A DNA stretch of 64,000 nucleotides from Xiamenia xianingshaonis (GTDB lineage: Bacteria; Actinomycetota; Coriobacteriia; Coriobacteriales; Eggerthellaceae): assembly GCF_017945865.1 (NCBI RefSeq), contig NZ_CP072829.1:1488001-1552000 (forward strand). The letters are read 5' to 3'. This document shows, piece after piece, positions 49,439 through 58,090 of the stretch. Made by a program: the position numbers and the translations under genes. The notes under the pieces were generated by a model. That model was given only the letters and a program-made list of their open reading frames with translations. It was not told the origin of the DNA and ran no database searches. The first letter of the stretch is position 1. Each line of letters opens with the position of its first letter.

Positions 49439-50356
49439 CTACTTTCCCAAATCCGGATGCAGCAACGAGGGCGCCGCGCTCAAAAGCAGGCGCGTGTAGT
49501 CGTCGGTCGGGTTCTCGAACACGCGCGCCGCCGGGCCCTCTTCGACGATGCGGCCGCCGTTCATGACGATGATCCGGTCCGAGATATAGCGAACGGTCTG
49601 AATGTCGTGGCTGATGAACACCATCGACAGACCGAGTTCGTGCTTAAGGTCCATGAGCAGGTTCAAAATCTGCGCACGCACCGACACGTCAAGGGCGCTG
49701 GTAGGCTCGTCGGCGATGATGGCGTCGGGCTTGAGTGCAAGGGCGCGGGCGATGGCGACGCGCTGGCGCTGGCCGCCGGACATCTGCCCGGGCAGCGCCT
49801 CCAGCACCGAGCGCGGCAGGCCCACCATTTCGATGAGCTCGAGCACGCGCTGCTCGCGCGACTGCTTGTCGCCGATGCCATGCACCCGCAGCGGGTCCAT
49901 GAGCTGGTCTTGCACGGTCATGCGGGCGTTCAGGGCCGTCGCCGGATCTTGGAACACCACCGAGATGACGCGGCCGATGAGCTTGCGCTGGGCGGCCGTG
50001 CGCTTCGTGACATCCTCGCCCTTGAAGTACACCTTGCCCGTCGTCGGCTGCTGCAGGCCACACATAATGTTTGCCGTGGTTGACTTTCCGCAGCCGGACT
50101 CGCCCACGATGCCGAGCGTCTTGCCGGGCATGAGCCGCAAGGACAGGTCGTTCACTGCCGTGACCTTGTTCGGATGCAGGATGGATCCGGTGCGCGTCTT
50201 GAACACCACCGACACGTGGTCAAGGAAGATGATCGGGGTTTCGTTTTCGACAATGACCTCCACCGATTCCACCGTGCCGGCCGGCGTCTCCACCACGCTT
50301 TCGATGACGACCTCTTTGGTCACCACGCCGTTGTATTCGTTCTTTGCGTCACTCAT
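49439..50356 (-). CDS. Opp-type ABC transporter ATP-binding protein (OppF-like)
   Basis: 305 residues. Walker A is GESGCGKST, signature MSGGQRQRVAIARAL, Walker B IIADEPTSALDVS, with the oligopeptide-family C-terminal block GPAARVFENPTDDYTRLLL. The first 35 residues are an acidic/Val-rich extension. The ATG overlaps the fused permease-ATPase stop by 4 bases (ATGA). It pairs with the ATPase half of that fusion to power the importer. Confidence 0.95.
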   Translation of the reverse strand: MSDAKNEYNGVVTKEVVIESVVETPAGTVESVEVIVENETPIIFLDHVSVVFKTRTGSILHPNKVTAVNDLSLRLMPGKTLGIVGESGCGKSTTANIMCGLQQPTTGKVYFKGEDVTKRTAAQRKLIGRVISVVFQDPATALNARMTVQDQLMDPLRVHGIGDKQSREQRVLELIEMVGLPRSVLEALPGQMSGGQRQRVAIARALALKPDAIIADEPTSALDVSVRAQILNLLMDLKHELGLSMVFISHDIQTVRYISDRIIVMNGGRIVEEGPAARVFENPTDDYTRLLLSAAPSLLHPDLGK

Positions 50357-52386
50357 AGCAACTGTCCTCCTGGAGCCGGCGGGTTGGGATTGATGCCCAA
50401 GCGGACAAGCTCGGGGTCAGGCAATTCGCCGTAGTAATGGTCCGTTCCCGGAATGCGCTTCAAAACCGGGCGCACGTCGGAGACGATCTCCGGATGGCTG
50501 GAGCGTGGCACGAAGCGGTCGCCCTTGGGGAAGTCCGCCGGGCTGGGAACCGAGCCGGGGACCTGGTGCAGGCGGGCGCCGCCGGCCTCGATGGAAAGCA
50601 CCGAGCCGAGCAGGCCACGCGTGTACTCGTGGACAGGCCCCTGCAAAATGTCTTTGACCGGACCTTGCTCGACCACCTGGCCTGCGTACATGACCGTGAT
50701 GGAGTTAGCCACTTCCGCAACGAGCGCCAGGTCGTGGCTGACGAACACCATGGCGAACCCCAGTTCGGCCTGCAGGTCATTCAGCAGGTTGATGACCTGC
50801 TTCTGCACGGTCACGTCAAGGGCGGTGGTAGGCTCGTCGGCGATGATGACCTTCGGGTCGCGGGTGAGCGCCATGGCGATGAGCACGCGCTGGCGCTGGC
50901 CGCCGGAAAGCTCGTGGGGGTAAGAATCCAGCGTGCGCTTCGGATCAAGCCCCACCAATTCCAACAGGTCTTCGGCACTGCGGGTGCCGCCGCGAGTCGT
51001 CAGCTGCTTCATTTGCGACTTGATGAGCATGGAGGGGTTGAGCGAAGACAGCGCGTCTTGGTAGATCATGGCGATTTCCGTGCCGCGCAGGTCGTTCATT
51101 TCCTTCGGCGACAAGTCGAGCAGGTTCACGCCGTTGTAGAGGATCTCGCCAGACACCTTCGCGCGCTTGTCGAGCAAGCCCATGATCGTGAGCGACGTGA
51201 TGGACTTGCCGCAGCCCGACTCGCCCACCAGCCCCATGGTCTGATGCGGGCGCACCACGAAGTTCACGTGGTCGACCACGTCCACATCGCCGTGGCGCGG
51301 GAACTTGATGCACAAGTCCTTGACCTCGAGGATGGGCGGCGTGTCGGTGTCGGCTTCGAAGCGGTCCGTCCGCTTGTCTTCCATCGCCCGCAAATCGGCC
51401 AAGCGCTTCTCAAGCGAGGCGGCCTGCGCCTTGTAGGCCAGCGTCGGGTCGGCGACGAGGCGGTCGGCTTCGCGGTCGGAGCTGAGGTTGGCGTCGGAGG
51501 CCTGGATGGGAGCCTTCGGCGCGGCGGCCATGGCGTCGGTCATGCCCTCCGACAAGATGTTGAGGCACAAGACCGTGATCATGATGGCCAAGCCCGGGAA
51601 CAGCGCCTGCCACCACTGGCCGGCAAGCACGCCGGCGCGGGCGTCGGCGAGAATGTTGCCCCAGGTGGGAGTCGGTTCCGGAATGCCGGCGTTGATGAAC
51701 GACAGCGACGCTTCGAACACGATGGCGTCTGCCACCAGCACGATGGTGAACACCATGACCGGCGCTATGCAGTTGCGCACCACGTGCTTGAACAGGATCC
51801 ACGGGGCGCGGGCGCCGGACACGATGACGGCGCGCACGTAGTCCTGGCCGTATTCGCTGACGACGTTCGCCCTCACCACGCGGCAGATCTGCGGGATGTA
51901 CAAAAAGCCGATGGCGAAGATGAGCGACGGCAGGTTGTTGCCGAACACGGTCACGAACACGCAGGCCAGCGCGATGCCCGGGAAGGACATGACGATGTCC
52001 ATGCAGCGCATGATGACTTCAGAGACGCCCTTGCGCGCGACGGCGGCGATAGAGCCGAAGATGGCGCCGAAGAAGAGCGCGAAGGCGGTCGCGCACAGGC
52101 CGATCGTCAGCGAATAGCGCGCGCCGTAGATCATGCGCGACAGCACGTCGCGGCCCTTGTCGTCGGTGCCGAACAGGAATTCGGACGACGGCGGCTGGCG
52201 GGCCAGGAAGATCTCGAGGGGATCATGGGGCGCCACGATGGGCGCGAAGATGGCGGCAAGCACGATGAGGACGAGCACGACGAGCGACACGCGCGCGCCC
52301 ATCGACATGGCCTTCCATTTGCGGAAGTGCACCTTGCCGGCGTTGTCCTCCATCTTTTTCGTTAGGTTTCCGCGAAGTTGGACCAT
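50353..52386 (-). CDS. Fused Opp-type ABC permease (OppC) and ATPase (OppD)
   Basis: 677 residues. Residues about 1-290 are an OppC permease: MSMGARVSLVVLVLIVLAAI, FLFGTDDKGRDVLSRMIYGA and the EAA-type loop VSEYGQDYVRAVIVSGARAP. A linker of 55 charged residues follows. Residues about 345-677 are the ATPase: Walker A GESGCGKSITS, signature LSGGQRQRVLIAMAL, Walker B VIIADEPTTALD, and the C-terminal oligopeptide-ATPase block. Fused permease-ATPases of this type are typical of actinobacterial Opp/Dpp and sialic-acid (SiaG-like) importers. It starts 4 bases after the other permease. Confidence 0.94.
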   Translation of the reverse strand: MVQLRGNLTKKMEDNAGKVHFRKWKAMSMGARVSLVVLVLIVLAAIFAPIVAPHDPLEIFLARQPPSSEFLFGTDDKGRDVLSRMIYGARYSLTIGLCATAFALFFGAIFGSIAAVARKGVSEVIMRCMDIVMSFPGIALACVFVTVFGNNLPSLIFAIGFLYIPQICRVVRANVVSEYGQDYVRAVIVSGARAPWILFKHVVRNCIAPVMVFTIVLVADAIVFEASLSFINAGIPEPTPTWGNILADARAGVLAGQWWQALFPGLAIMITVLCLNILSEGMTDAMAAAPKAPIQASDANLSSDREADRLVADPTLAYKAQAASLEKRLADLRAMEDKRTDRFEADTDTPPILEVKDLCIKFPRHGDVDVVDHVNFVVRPHQTMGLVGESGCGKSITSLTIMGLLDKRAKVSGEILYNGVNLLDLSPKEMNDLRGTEIAMIYQDALSSLNPSMLIKSQMKQLTTRGGTRSAEDLLELVGLDPKRTLDSYPHELSGGQRQRVLIAMALTRDPKVIIADEPTTALDVTVQKQVINLLNDLQAELGFAMVFVSHDLALVAEVANSITVMYAGQVVEQGPVKDILQGPVHEYTRGLLGSVLSIEAGGARLHQVPGSVPSPADFPKGDRFVPRSSHPEIVSDVRPVLKRIPGTDHYYGELPDPELVRLGINPNPPAPGGQLL

Positions 52387-52390
52387 GGGA

Positions 52391-53347
52391 CTACACCGTC
52401 CTAATGCGTGGGTTGATGAGGATGTAGAGCATGTCGACGATGATGTTGATGACGATGAACGTCACGGCGACGGTGACGGTCACGCCCTGCACCAGCGTCG
52501 GGTAGTTGCCCTGCACGCCCTGGAGAATGGTCATGCCCATGCCTGGCAGGTTGAAGATGACCTCGATGACGACAGCGCCGCCGATCAGGTAGCCGATGCG
52601 CAGGCCGAGCACGGTCACCGGCGTGATGAGCGCGTTGCGCAGCACGTTGCGGGCGATGACGGTGCGGCGCGGAATGCCGGCGCCGATGGCGGTGCGCACG
52701 TAGTCCTTGTCGAGCTCTTCGACCATCGACGTGCGGATGACGCGGGTCAGCGTGCCGGCGACGGGAATGCCCAAGGCGAAGGCCGGCATGATGATGCGGG
52801 CCATGTAGCCGCCCGGGTCGTCAAAGAAGTTCGGCAGGTCGCCAGAGGCCGGCAGCAAGTGCAGCGTGGACGAGAAGAGCAGGATGAGGAGCACGGCGAG
52901 CCAGAAGGACGGCGTCGCGATGCACAGGATGGAAAAGACGCGAATAACCTGGTCGGGCCACTGGTCGCGGTACACCGCCGAAATGATGCCCAAAACGACG
53001 GAAATAACCACGGCGATGATGAGGCCGATGAACGTCAGCTGCAGCGTCACCGGCAGCGCTTCGGCCACGCGGTCGAGCACCGAGTTGCCGGCAGCGCCGT
53101 ACGTTCCCAAGTCGCCTTGGAGCAAGCCTCCCAAAAACAGGCCGTACTGCACGATCCACGGCTGGTTCAGACCGTGCTGCTCGCGGTAGGCGGCCAACGC
53201 CTCCGGGCTGGCGCTTTCACCAAGCGCCGAATAAGCAGGGTCAATAGGCGAGAACGACATGATGAAAAAAACCAGGAACGTCACGCCAAGCACCATGATA
53301 GGCAAGGCAATCAGCCTGTTCCCCACGAGACGTAAAAGATTGTTCAT
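52391..53347 (-). CDS. Opp-type ABC transporter permease (OppB)
   Basis: 318 residues from ATG 53347 with AAAGGGGG upstream. OppB features are RLIALPIMVLGVTFLVFFIM at the N-terminus, the periplasmic REQHGLNQPWIVQYGLFLGG, GDLGTYG, LDKDYVRTAIGAGIPRRTVI (EAA loop contacting the ATPase) and VIEVIFNLPGMGMTIL. Six membrane helices are expected. It is the first gene of an operon with the fused permease-ATPase, the second ATPase and the aldolase. The binding protein is encoded 10 kb away on the other strand. Confidence 0.94.
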   Translation of the reverse strand: MNNLLRLVGNRLIALPIMVLGVTFLVFFIMSFSPIDPAYSALGESASPEALAAYREQHGLNQPWIVQYGLFLGGLLQGDLGTYGAAGNSVLDRVAEALPVTLQLTFIGLIIAVVISVVLGIISAVYRDQWPDQVIRVFSILCIATPSFWLAVLLILLFSSTLHLLPASGDLPNFFDDPGGYMARIIMPAFALGIPVAGTLTRVIRTSMVEELDKDYVRTAIGAGIPRRTVIARNVLRNALITPVTVLGLRIGYLIGGAVVIEVIFNLPGMGMTILQGVQGNYPTLVQGVTVTVAVTFIVINIIVDMLYILINPRIRTV

Positions 53348-53430
53348 TGCGTGTTCCCCCTTTCTGGCTCGGCGGGCACCTGGTCCCGCAACCGTCTTGT
53401 GTCCGCTCCCTTTCCGGACCCAACACACTC

Positions 53431-53458
53431 AGTATAGGCATATGCCGTGTCTGTGAAA
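53431..53458 (-). promoter_or_regulatory. Promoter of the transporter-aldolase operon with palindromic spacer
   Basis: On the minus strand TTTCAC (53453-53458), a 16-base spacer and TATACT (53431-53436) precede the permease gene by about 85 bases. The spacer contains the 10-bp palindrome GGCATATGCC (53437-53446), a candidate repressor site that would block polymerase. Confidence 0.55.
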
Positions 53459-53576
53459 AAAGAGTTCGCATTTTGTAACGAAAGCGGCCCCTCGAAAGGC
53501 CGCCTCAGGGCAAAAGACACGCGACGACGCGCCGGAGCGCGAAAAGAAACACGAGGTCAACAGTTGTTTTTTGCCG

Positions 53577-53612
53577 ACGCGCGGCCTGCCTTCGCAGCGT
53601 CAGGCCGCGCGT
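53577..53612. terminator. Hairpin after nagA
   Basis: ACGCGCGGCCTG pairs with CAGGCCGCGCGT across a 12-base loop, 33 bases after the nagA stop. No U-run follows on either strand, so it may be an RNA-stabilising or Rho-assisted end. A weaker stem GCGGCC/GGCCGC lies at about 53483-53502, with TTTCG on the minus side. Confidence 0.55.
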
Positions 53613-53644
53613 CCCAGCTTCGCTGTATATATGCGGAAATTCGG

Positions 53645-54763
53645 TTACAAGACGGTACCGCGCACGACGACGCAACGGATGTTGAGGTCTTCGTCGAGCA
53701 CGACCGCGTCAGCGATGCGCCCCGGTTCGATGGCGCCGCGGTCGGCAAGACCGATGGCGCGAGCGGGATTTGAAGCGGCCGCCTTCACCGCGCTGGCAAG
53801 CGGAATACCCATGTCGCGCACGGCCACCACAAGGCAGCGCATGAGGTCGCTCACGCTGCCCGCCAGGTTTCCGGCCGCGATGGTGGCCACCGGGCCTTCC
53901 ACCGTGACGTCCTGGCCGCCCAGGTCGTACACGCCGTCGCCAAGGCCTGCCGCCCGCAGCGTGTCGCTCACGAGCACCATGCGGTCGTCGCCGAACAGCT
54001 TGAAGGCCAGCCGCACCATGGCCGGGTGGATGTGCACGCCGTCGGCGATGATCTCTGCCGTTACGTGAGGGTTTTCGACCGCCGCCGGAATGGGACCGGG
54101 ATCGCGGTGGTGCAGGCCCGGCATGGCGTTGTACAGGTGCGTCACGTGGCGGGCGCCCTTGGAAAACGCCCGTTTGGCGGTGTTATAGTCGACCTTCGTG
54201 TGCGCCACCGAAATGCGCACGTCAGACGCGAGGCTTGCGATGAATTCGTCCGCGCCGGGCTCTTCGGGGGCGATGTCGACCAGCTTGAACAGGCCGCCGG
54301 CCGCTTCCTGCAGGCGCCTGAACTCCTCTGCGTCGGGGGTGCGCACGTGCGCCGGATTCTGGGCGCCCACCTTTCCCGGCGAGATGTAGGGACCTTCCAT
54401 GTTGATGCCCACCAGCGCCGCCTCGTCCGCGGCCGGCTCATAGGCCCGGGCCGCCTTCGCCGCGCGCAGCAGCACGTCTTCGGGCAGCGTCATCGTGGCC
54501 GGGCACATGGCGGTGACGCCGCGCGACGCCTCGTAGGCGCCCATGCGGTGCAGCCCTTCCAGATCGCCGTCGCTCATGTCGGACCCGGCGCTGCCGTGGA
54601 AGTGGATGTCGACAAGGCCCGGAATGACGTAGCAGCCGGCCGCGTCGATGGTCTGGCCGTCGTCGCACGCCCCGACGGCCTCGATGAATCGGTCGCCCGA
54701 AACGGCCACATCCCGTCGCTCGAACTTGTTTCCCGTGAATACCTGACCGCCTACGATGCGCAT
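53645..54763 (-). CDS. nagA: N-acetylglucosamine-6-phosphate deacetylase
   Basis: 372 residues with AAAGGA upstream. It converts GlcNAc-6-P to glucosamine-6-P and acetate. Amidohydrolase landmarks are PGLVDIHFHGSAG, NMEGPYISPGKVGAQNPAHV (metal-binding Glu and the substrate loop), SVAHTKVDYNTAKRA and HVTHLYNAMPGLHHRDPG (metal His residues), IADGVHIHPAM and the catalytic Asp in VLVSDTLRAAGLGDG. It follows nagB but a strong hairpin separates the two, so relative levels may be adjusted. Confidence 0.95.
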   Translation of the reverse strand: MRIVGGQVFTGNKFERRDVAVSGDRFIEAVGACDDGQTIDAAGCYVIPGLVDIHFHGSAGSDMSDGDLEGLHRMGAYEASRGVTAMCPATMTLPEDVLLRAAKAARAYEPAADEAALVGINMEGPYISPGKVGAQNPAHVRTPDAEEFRRLQEAAGGLFKLVDIAPEEPGADEFIASLASDVRISVAHTKVDYNTAKRAFSKGARHVTHLYNAMPGLHHRDPGPIPAAVENPHVTAEIIADGVHIHPAMVRLAFKLFGDDRMVLVSDTLRAAGLGDGVYDLGGQDVTVEGPVATIAAGNLAGSVSDLMRCLVVAVRDMGIPLASAVKAAASNPARAIGLADRGAIEPGRIADAVVLDEDLNIRCVVVRGTVL

Positions 54764-54813
54764 GATGGGTCCTTTCGGTGTCGGAATGCGGCGTCCCGTG
54801 CGCCTGTTGCCTA

Positions 54814-54859
54814 TAAAAATAGCCCTCTCCGCGGCCGTTTCCGCGAAGAGGGCTATTTT
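54814..54859. terminator. Hairpin terminator/attenuator between nagB and nagA
   Basis: AAAATAGCCCTCT (54816-54828) pairs exactly with AGAGGGCTATTTT (54847-54859), and CCGCGG/CCGCG words can extend the stem. On the minus strand TTTTTAT follows, so nagB transcripts should mostly end here and nagA would be read by leak-through or from its own promoter. Confidence 0.85.
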
Positions 54860-54890
54860 GTTTCTTTATTGGAACGAGACTCGAGCGCGT

Positions 54891-55616
54891 CTACAGCAGC
54901 GAGCCCGCCTCGGCGTCCACGAACACGGTGACGTTCGGATGCAGCTGCAGCACCGACGCCGGCACCTCGGGCGTGACCGGGCCGCTCACGACGGCCTTCA
55001 CGATTTCGGCCTTGTCCTTGCCGCTGGCGACCATGACAATGCGGCGGGCCTTCATGATGGTGCCGATGCCCATGGTGTAGGCCTCGCGCGGCACGTCGTC
55101 GATGCTGTCGAACAGGCGGCTGTTGGCCTGGATGGTGCTTTCGGTCAGCTGCACCAGATGCGTGTCGACCGGGAAGCAGTCGCAGGGCTCGTTGAAGCCG
55201 ATGTGGCCGTTGTGGCCCAAGCCGAGCAGCTGCAGGTCGACGCCGCCCGCCTCCGCGATGCCCGCCTCATAGGCCGCACACGCCGCTTCGGCGTCCGGGT
55301 CGGCGCCGTTGGGCACGTGGGTGTTCGCAACATCGATGTTCACGTGGTCGAACAGGTTCTTCTGCATGAAGTAGCGGTAGGACTGGTCATGCTCGGGGTC
55401 GAGGCCGCGGTATTCGTCCAAGTTGAACGTCGTCACCTTCGAGAAATCGACGGCGCCGTCCTCGTAGTCCTTCACGAGCGCGGCGTACAGGCCGATGGGG
55501 GTCGATCCGGTGGCCAGGCCGAGCACGGTTTCGGGGTTTTGCTGCACCTGGGCGGCGAACACGTCGGCGGCGCGGCGGCTCATGTCGTCATAAGAGCTCG
55601 CGATCACGATTTCCAT
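54891..55616 (-). CDS. nagB: Glucosamine-6-phosphate deaminase
   Basis: 241 residues, the shorter form lacking the E. coli C-terminal allosteric segment. It turns glucosamine-6-P into fructose-6-P and ammonia. Motifs are LGLATGSTPIGLYAAL, TTFNLDEYRGLDPEHDQSYR (catalytic Asp/Glu region), QLLGLGHNGHIGFNEP (His/Glu of the active site) and YTMGIGTIMKARRIVMVASG. AAAGGA precedes the ATG. It is the last step of amino-sugar catabolism into glycolysis in this region. Confidence 0.95.
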   Translation of the reverse strand: MEIVIASSYDDMSRRAADVFAAQVQQNPETVLGLATGSTPIGLYAALVKDYEDGAVDFSKVTTFNLDEYRGLDPEHDQSYRYFMQKNLFDHVNIDVANTHVPNGADPDAEAACAAYEAGIAEAGGVDLQLLGLGHNGHIGFNEPCDCFPVDTHLVQLTESTIQANSRLFDSIDDVPREAYTMGIGTIMKARRIVMVASGKDKAEIVKAVVSGPVTPEVPASVLQLHPNVTVFVDAEAGSLL

Positions 55617-55882
55617 GGAAGGTCCTTTCTCGAGTGCAAGGATGCGCTGATGTCTTAGAGTAGCGCTTCGCAGGCGAACGGGGAAAAATGGCGCGAAATC
55701 AGCGGAAAAGGCCTACACGCCCCTCCTGGGGCCCTTGAAGGGGTGCCTGCGCCCGGACGGCCCTTCGTGCGGAGCGTAAAGGCGGATACGCAGACACTGC
55801 GCCCCTGGCGTGCGCAAGCGAGGCCTGAAGCCGCCAGGCCCCGACTGCCTGCGCAGGGGCTGGCGAAACGAACCGGCGCGCC

Positions 55883-58060
55883 CTACGTCCAAAACTGGAC
55901 CGCCTCGATAATGTTTTGGTAGGCCCAGTCGTAGATGTCGGAATACCAGCCCACTTCGGGCACGAAGCATACGAGCACCACGTAGACGACCGACAGCGCC
56001 ACGACGGCCAGCAGCGCGTTCTGGAAAAGCGACGCCGTCGGCGTGCCCGGCGCCAGCCGCTCGTTCGCGACGAACAAAAGCAGCACGGCCGCAGCCAGAA
56101 ACATGAAGCTGAAGTCGGCGAAATAGCGCTCGAGGATGCCCGCCATCTGCGCGTCGGCCAGCGCCACGACAATGCCGCCCGCCACGAGCGCCACCACGAC
56201 CCCGGCGGTGGTATGAGTGGCCCGCTCGCTCACGCGCAGCGCCAGGATGCGACGCGACGCCGCGAGAATCCACAGCACCGGCAAGCACGCGAAAATGCCG
56301 CCGAACGTGGCCTCTTTGATAGTCTGCCCCAAATAGGTGGTGTCGAAAGGCGCCGGCTGCACAAAAGGAAACACGCCCGTGACGCTCGGCGGCTGCAGGA
56401 AGTAGGCGAACAGGGCGGGCAGGATCCGCCCGAGGTTGAACCCGCGGCGCGTCATGTCGTTGACGGTGAGGTTGTAGCTGGCGCCGAAATCGGTCGGCGA
56501 GCCGAAACGCGCCGCGTTGTACCCCATGATGGCCAGCGCCACCGCGGCATACGGCGCGACAAGGCAGGCGAATTCGCGGGCGCCAGTACCCGTGAACAGG
56601 CGCTTTTCGGTGATATAGCGGCGCCAGAACAGCGGGAATGCCACGCACGACAGCACGAGCAGCTGCGGGCGGCACCCCGCCACGAGCGCCATGCACAGCG
56701 ACCCGGCTGCATACCAGCGGCACGGATGAGCCGCCGAACGCCCTACCATCCACAGATACAGCCCCCACACGCTGAACGCCAGGCCCAGCGCGATGGGCAG
56801 CGAGTAGAACGTCGGGAACTTCAGCAGGTACAAAACGCCCGAACACGCGACGAGCGGAATCTGCAGCAGCAGAAACAGCCCCAGGCTCACCCGCTTGAAG
56901 TGGTGGCGCGCAAACCGGTCGAGCAGCGCCGTGCAGCCGCCCGCAAACGCCAGCACGCTTGCCAGCACGCCGAGCGCCGTAGGGAAATTCGCGCCCGTGG
57001 CCAGGTAGAACGGCAGGTAGAACAGAAACACCGGCACCACGCCGAAATACACGTAGTACTTCCCGTCGTGGTAGGCCACGTCGAACAGGTAGTCCTCCCC
57101 CGTCTCCTTCTGCGCTTCGTCGCGCGCGCCCTTGTCGTAGGGGTCGTCCATCGCCTTGAGCCATTCGGGCGGCTCTTCTTCCAAATGCAGCTGGCCGCGC
57201 GTGAACGATTTTGCCAGCTCGGCGTATTGCTGGGCGTTCTCGCCGCCCACCTCGAACGTGTTCGCCATGCTCACGCCGTCCCACGACCCGTAGTTGTACG
57301 AGCTGGTGGCCACTCCCACCAAGTTCGACCCGAAGAACAAATACGAGGTCATGACCAGGCATTCTACAACGAACGCCCCAATGATGATCGCTTTGGTCAA
57401 CCTTGGGCGCACGCGCAGCGGCCAGCGATAGATGGCCGAACGCGGCCGGAACGCATAGACGAGGCACAAAATGCCCAGCGCAACCCCGAAGCGCGTCTTG
57501 TTGAAGTCGAACGGGCGGTTGGCGTTGAGGACCACCTTGTCGAGCAGCACCGGATAGCGCACCTCGTCGCCCACGAGCTCGATTTCCAGCGCTTGCACGC
57601 GCCCCGACGCATTGAGGTTCAAGTACTCGCTTTTGTCCGACACCGTGGACACGTCGACGATCGGCACGCCGCGCGTGTATTCCGTCGTGTCGAAAAACGT
57701 CTTGTGCGCCTCGTCGGTGAACGAGACTTTGCATTCCAGCAGCTGGGCGGGCTGTTCGCCGTCGAAATCGAGCCACACGTTCTCAACCGCCTGGTCAAGG
57801 CCTTGCAGCACGACGGCATGGTTCGCTTCGGTGAGCATGAGCTGGCCGATGTCGTTTTCCGGCAGGCCGCATTCGCGCGTGACGTCGCGCGGCTCAAGCC
57901 CTGCCGTCAGGTAGAAGTTCATGTTGAACAGGAACACCTCGAGCGCCAGGGCGCAGGCAAGCAGCACGGCCGCGACCTTTGCGAAATGCAAAACCGCAGC
58001 TCCATGGCGATCCATGAAGCTGCGGCAGAAATAGGTTGCGTTGTCGCGAACCGACGGCAT
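55883..58060 (-). CDS. Polytopic membrane protein, GT-C glycosyltransferase-like
   Basis: 725 residues, not assigned to a named family. It has an N-terminal helix (about 25-45), an extracytoplasmic beta-rich domain of about 150 residues (GLEPRDVTRECGLPENDIGQ onward), and then about 11-12 membrane helices. The loop after the first helix and the loop GGENAQQYAELAKSFTRGQLH followed by the acidic EEEPPEWLKAMDDPYDKGAR are like the first external loop of GT-C fold enzymes that use polyprenyl-linked sugars. GDYF-like KYYVYFGVVPVFLFYLPFYL is typical of these. It starts 30 bases after adk with a weak ribosome site and may be read from the adk transcript. Confidence 0.65.
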   Translation of the reverse strand: MPSVRDNATYFCRSFMDRHGAAVLHFAKVAAVLLACALALEVFLFNMNFYLTAGLEPRDVTRECGLPENDIGQLMLTEANHAVVLQGLDQAVENVWLDFDGEQPAQLLECKVSFTDEAHKTFFDTTEYTRGVPIVDVSTVSDKSEYLNLNASGRVQALEIELVGDEVRYPVLLDKVVLNANRPFDFNKTRFGVALGILCLVYAFRPRSAIYRWPLRVRPRLTKAIIIGAFVVECLVMTSYLFFGSNLVGVATSSYNYGSWDGVSMANTFEVGGENAQQYAELAKSFTRGQLHLEEEPPEWLKAMDDPYDKGARDEAQKETGEDYLFDVAYHDGKYYVYFGVVPVFLFYLPFYLATGANFPTALGVLASVLAFAGGCTALLDRFARHHFKRVSLGLFLLLQIPLVACSGVLYLLKFPTFYSLPIALGLAFSVWGLYLWMVGRSAAHPCRWYAAGSLCMALVAGCRPQLLVLSCVAFPLFWRRYITEKRLFTGTGAREFACLVAPYAAVALAIMGYNAARFGSPTDFGASYNLTVNDMTRRGFNLGRILPALFAYFLQPPSVTGVFPFVQPAPFDTTYLGQTIKEATFGGIFACLPVLWILAASRRILALRVSERATHTTAGVVVALVAGGIVVALADAQMAGILERYFADFSFMFLAAAVLLLFVANERLAPGTPTASLFQNALLAVVALSVVYVVLVCFVPEVGWYSDIYDWAYQNIIEAVQFWT

Positions 58061-58090
58061 GGAAACTCGGCGTCACAGGCCGCAGGGCGA

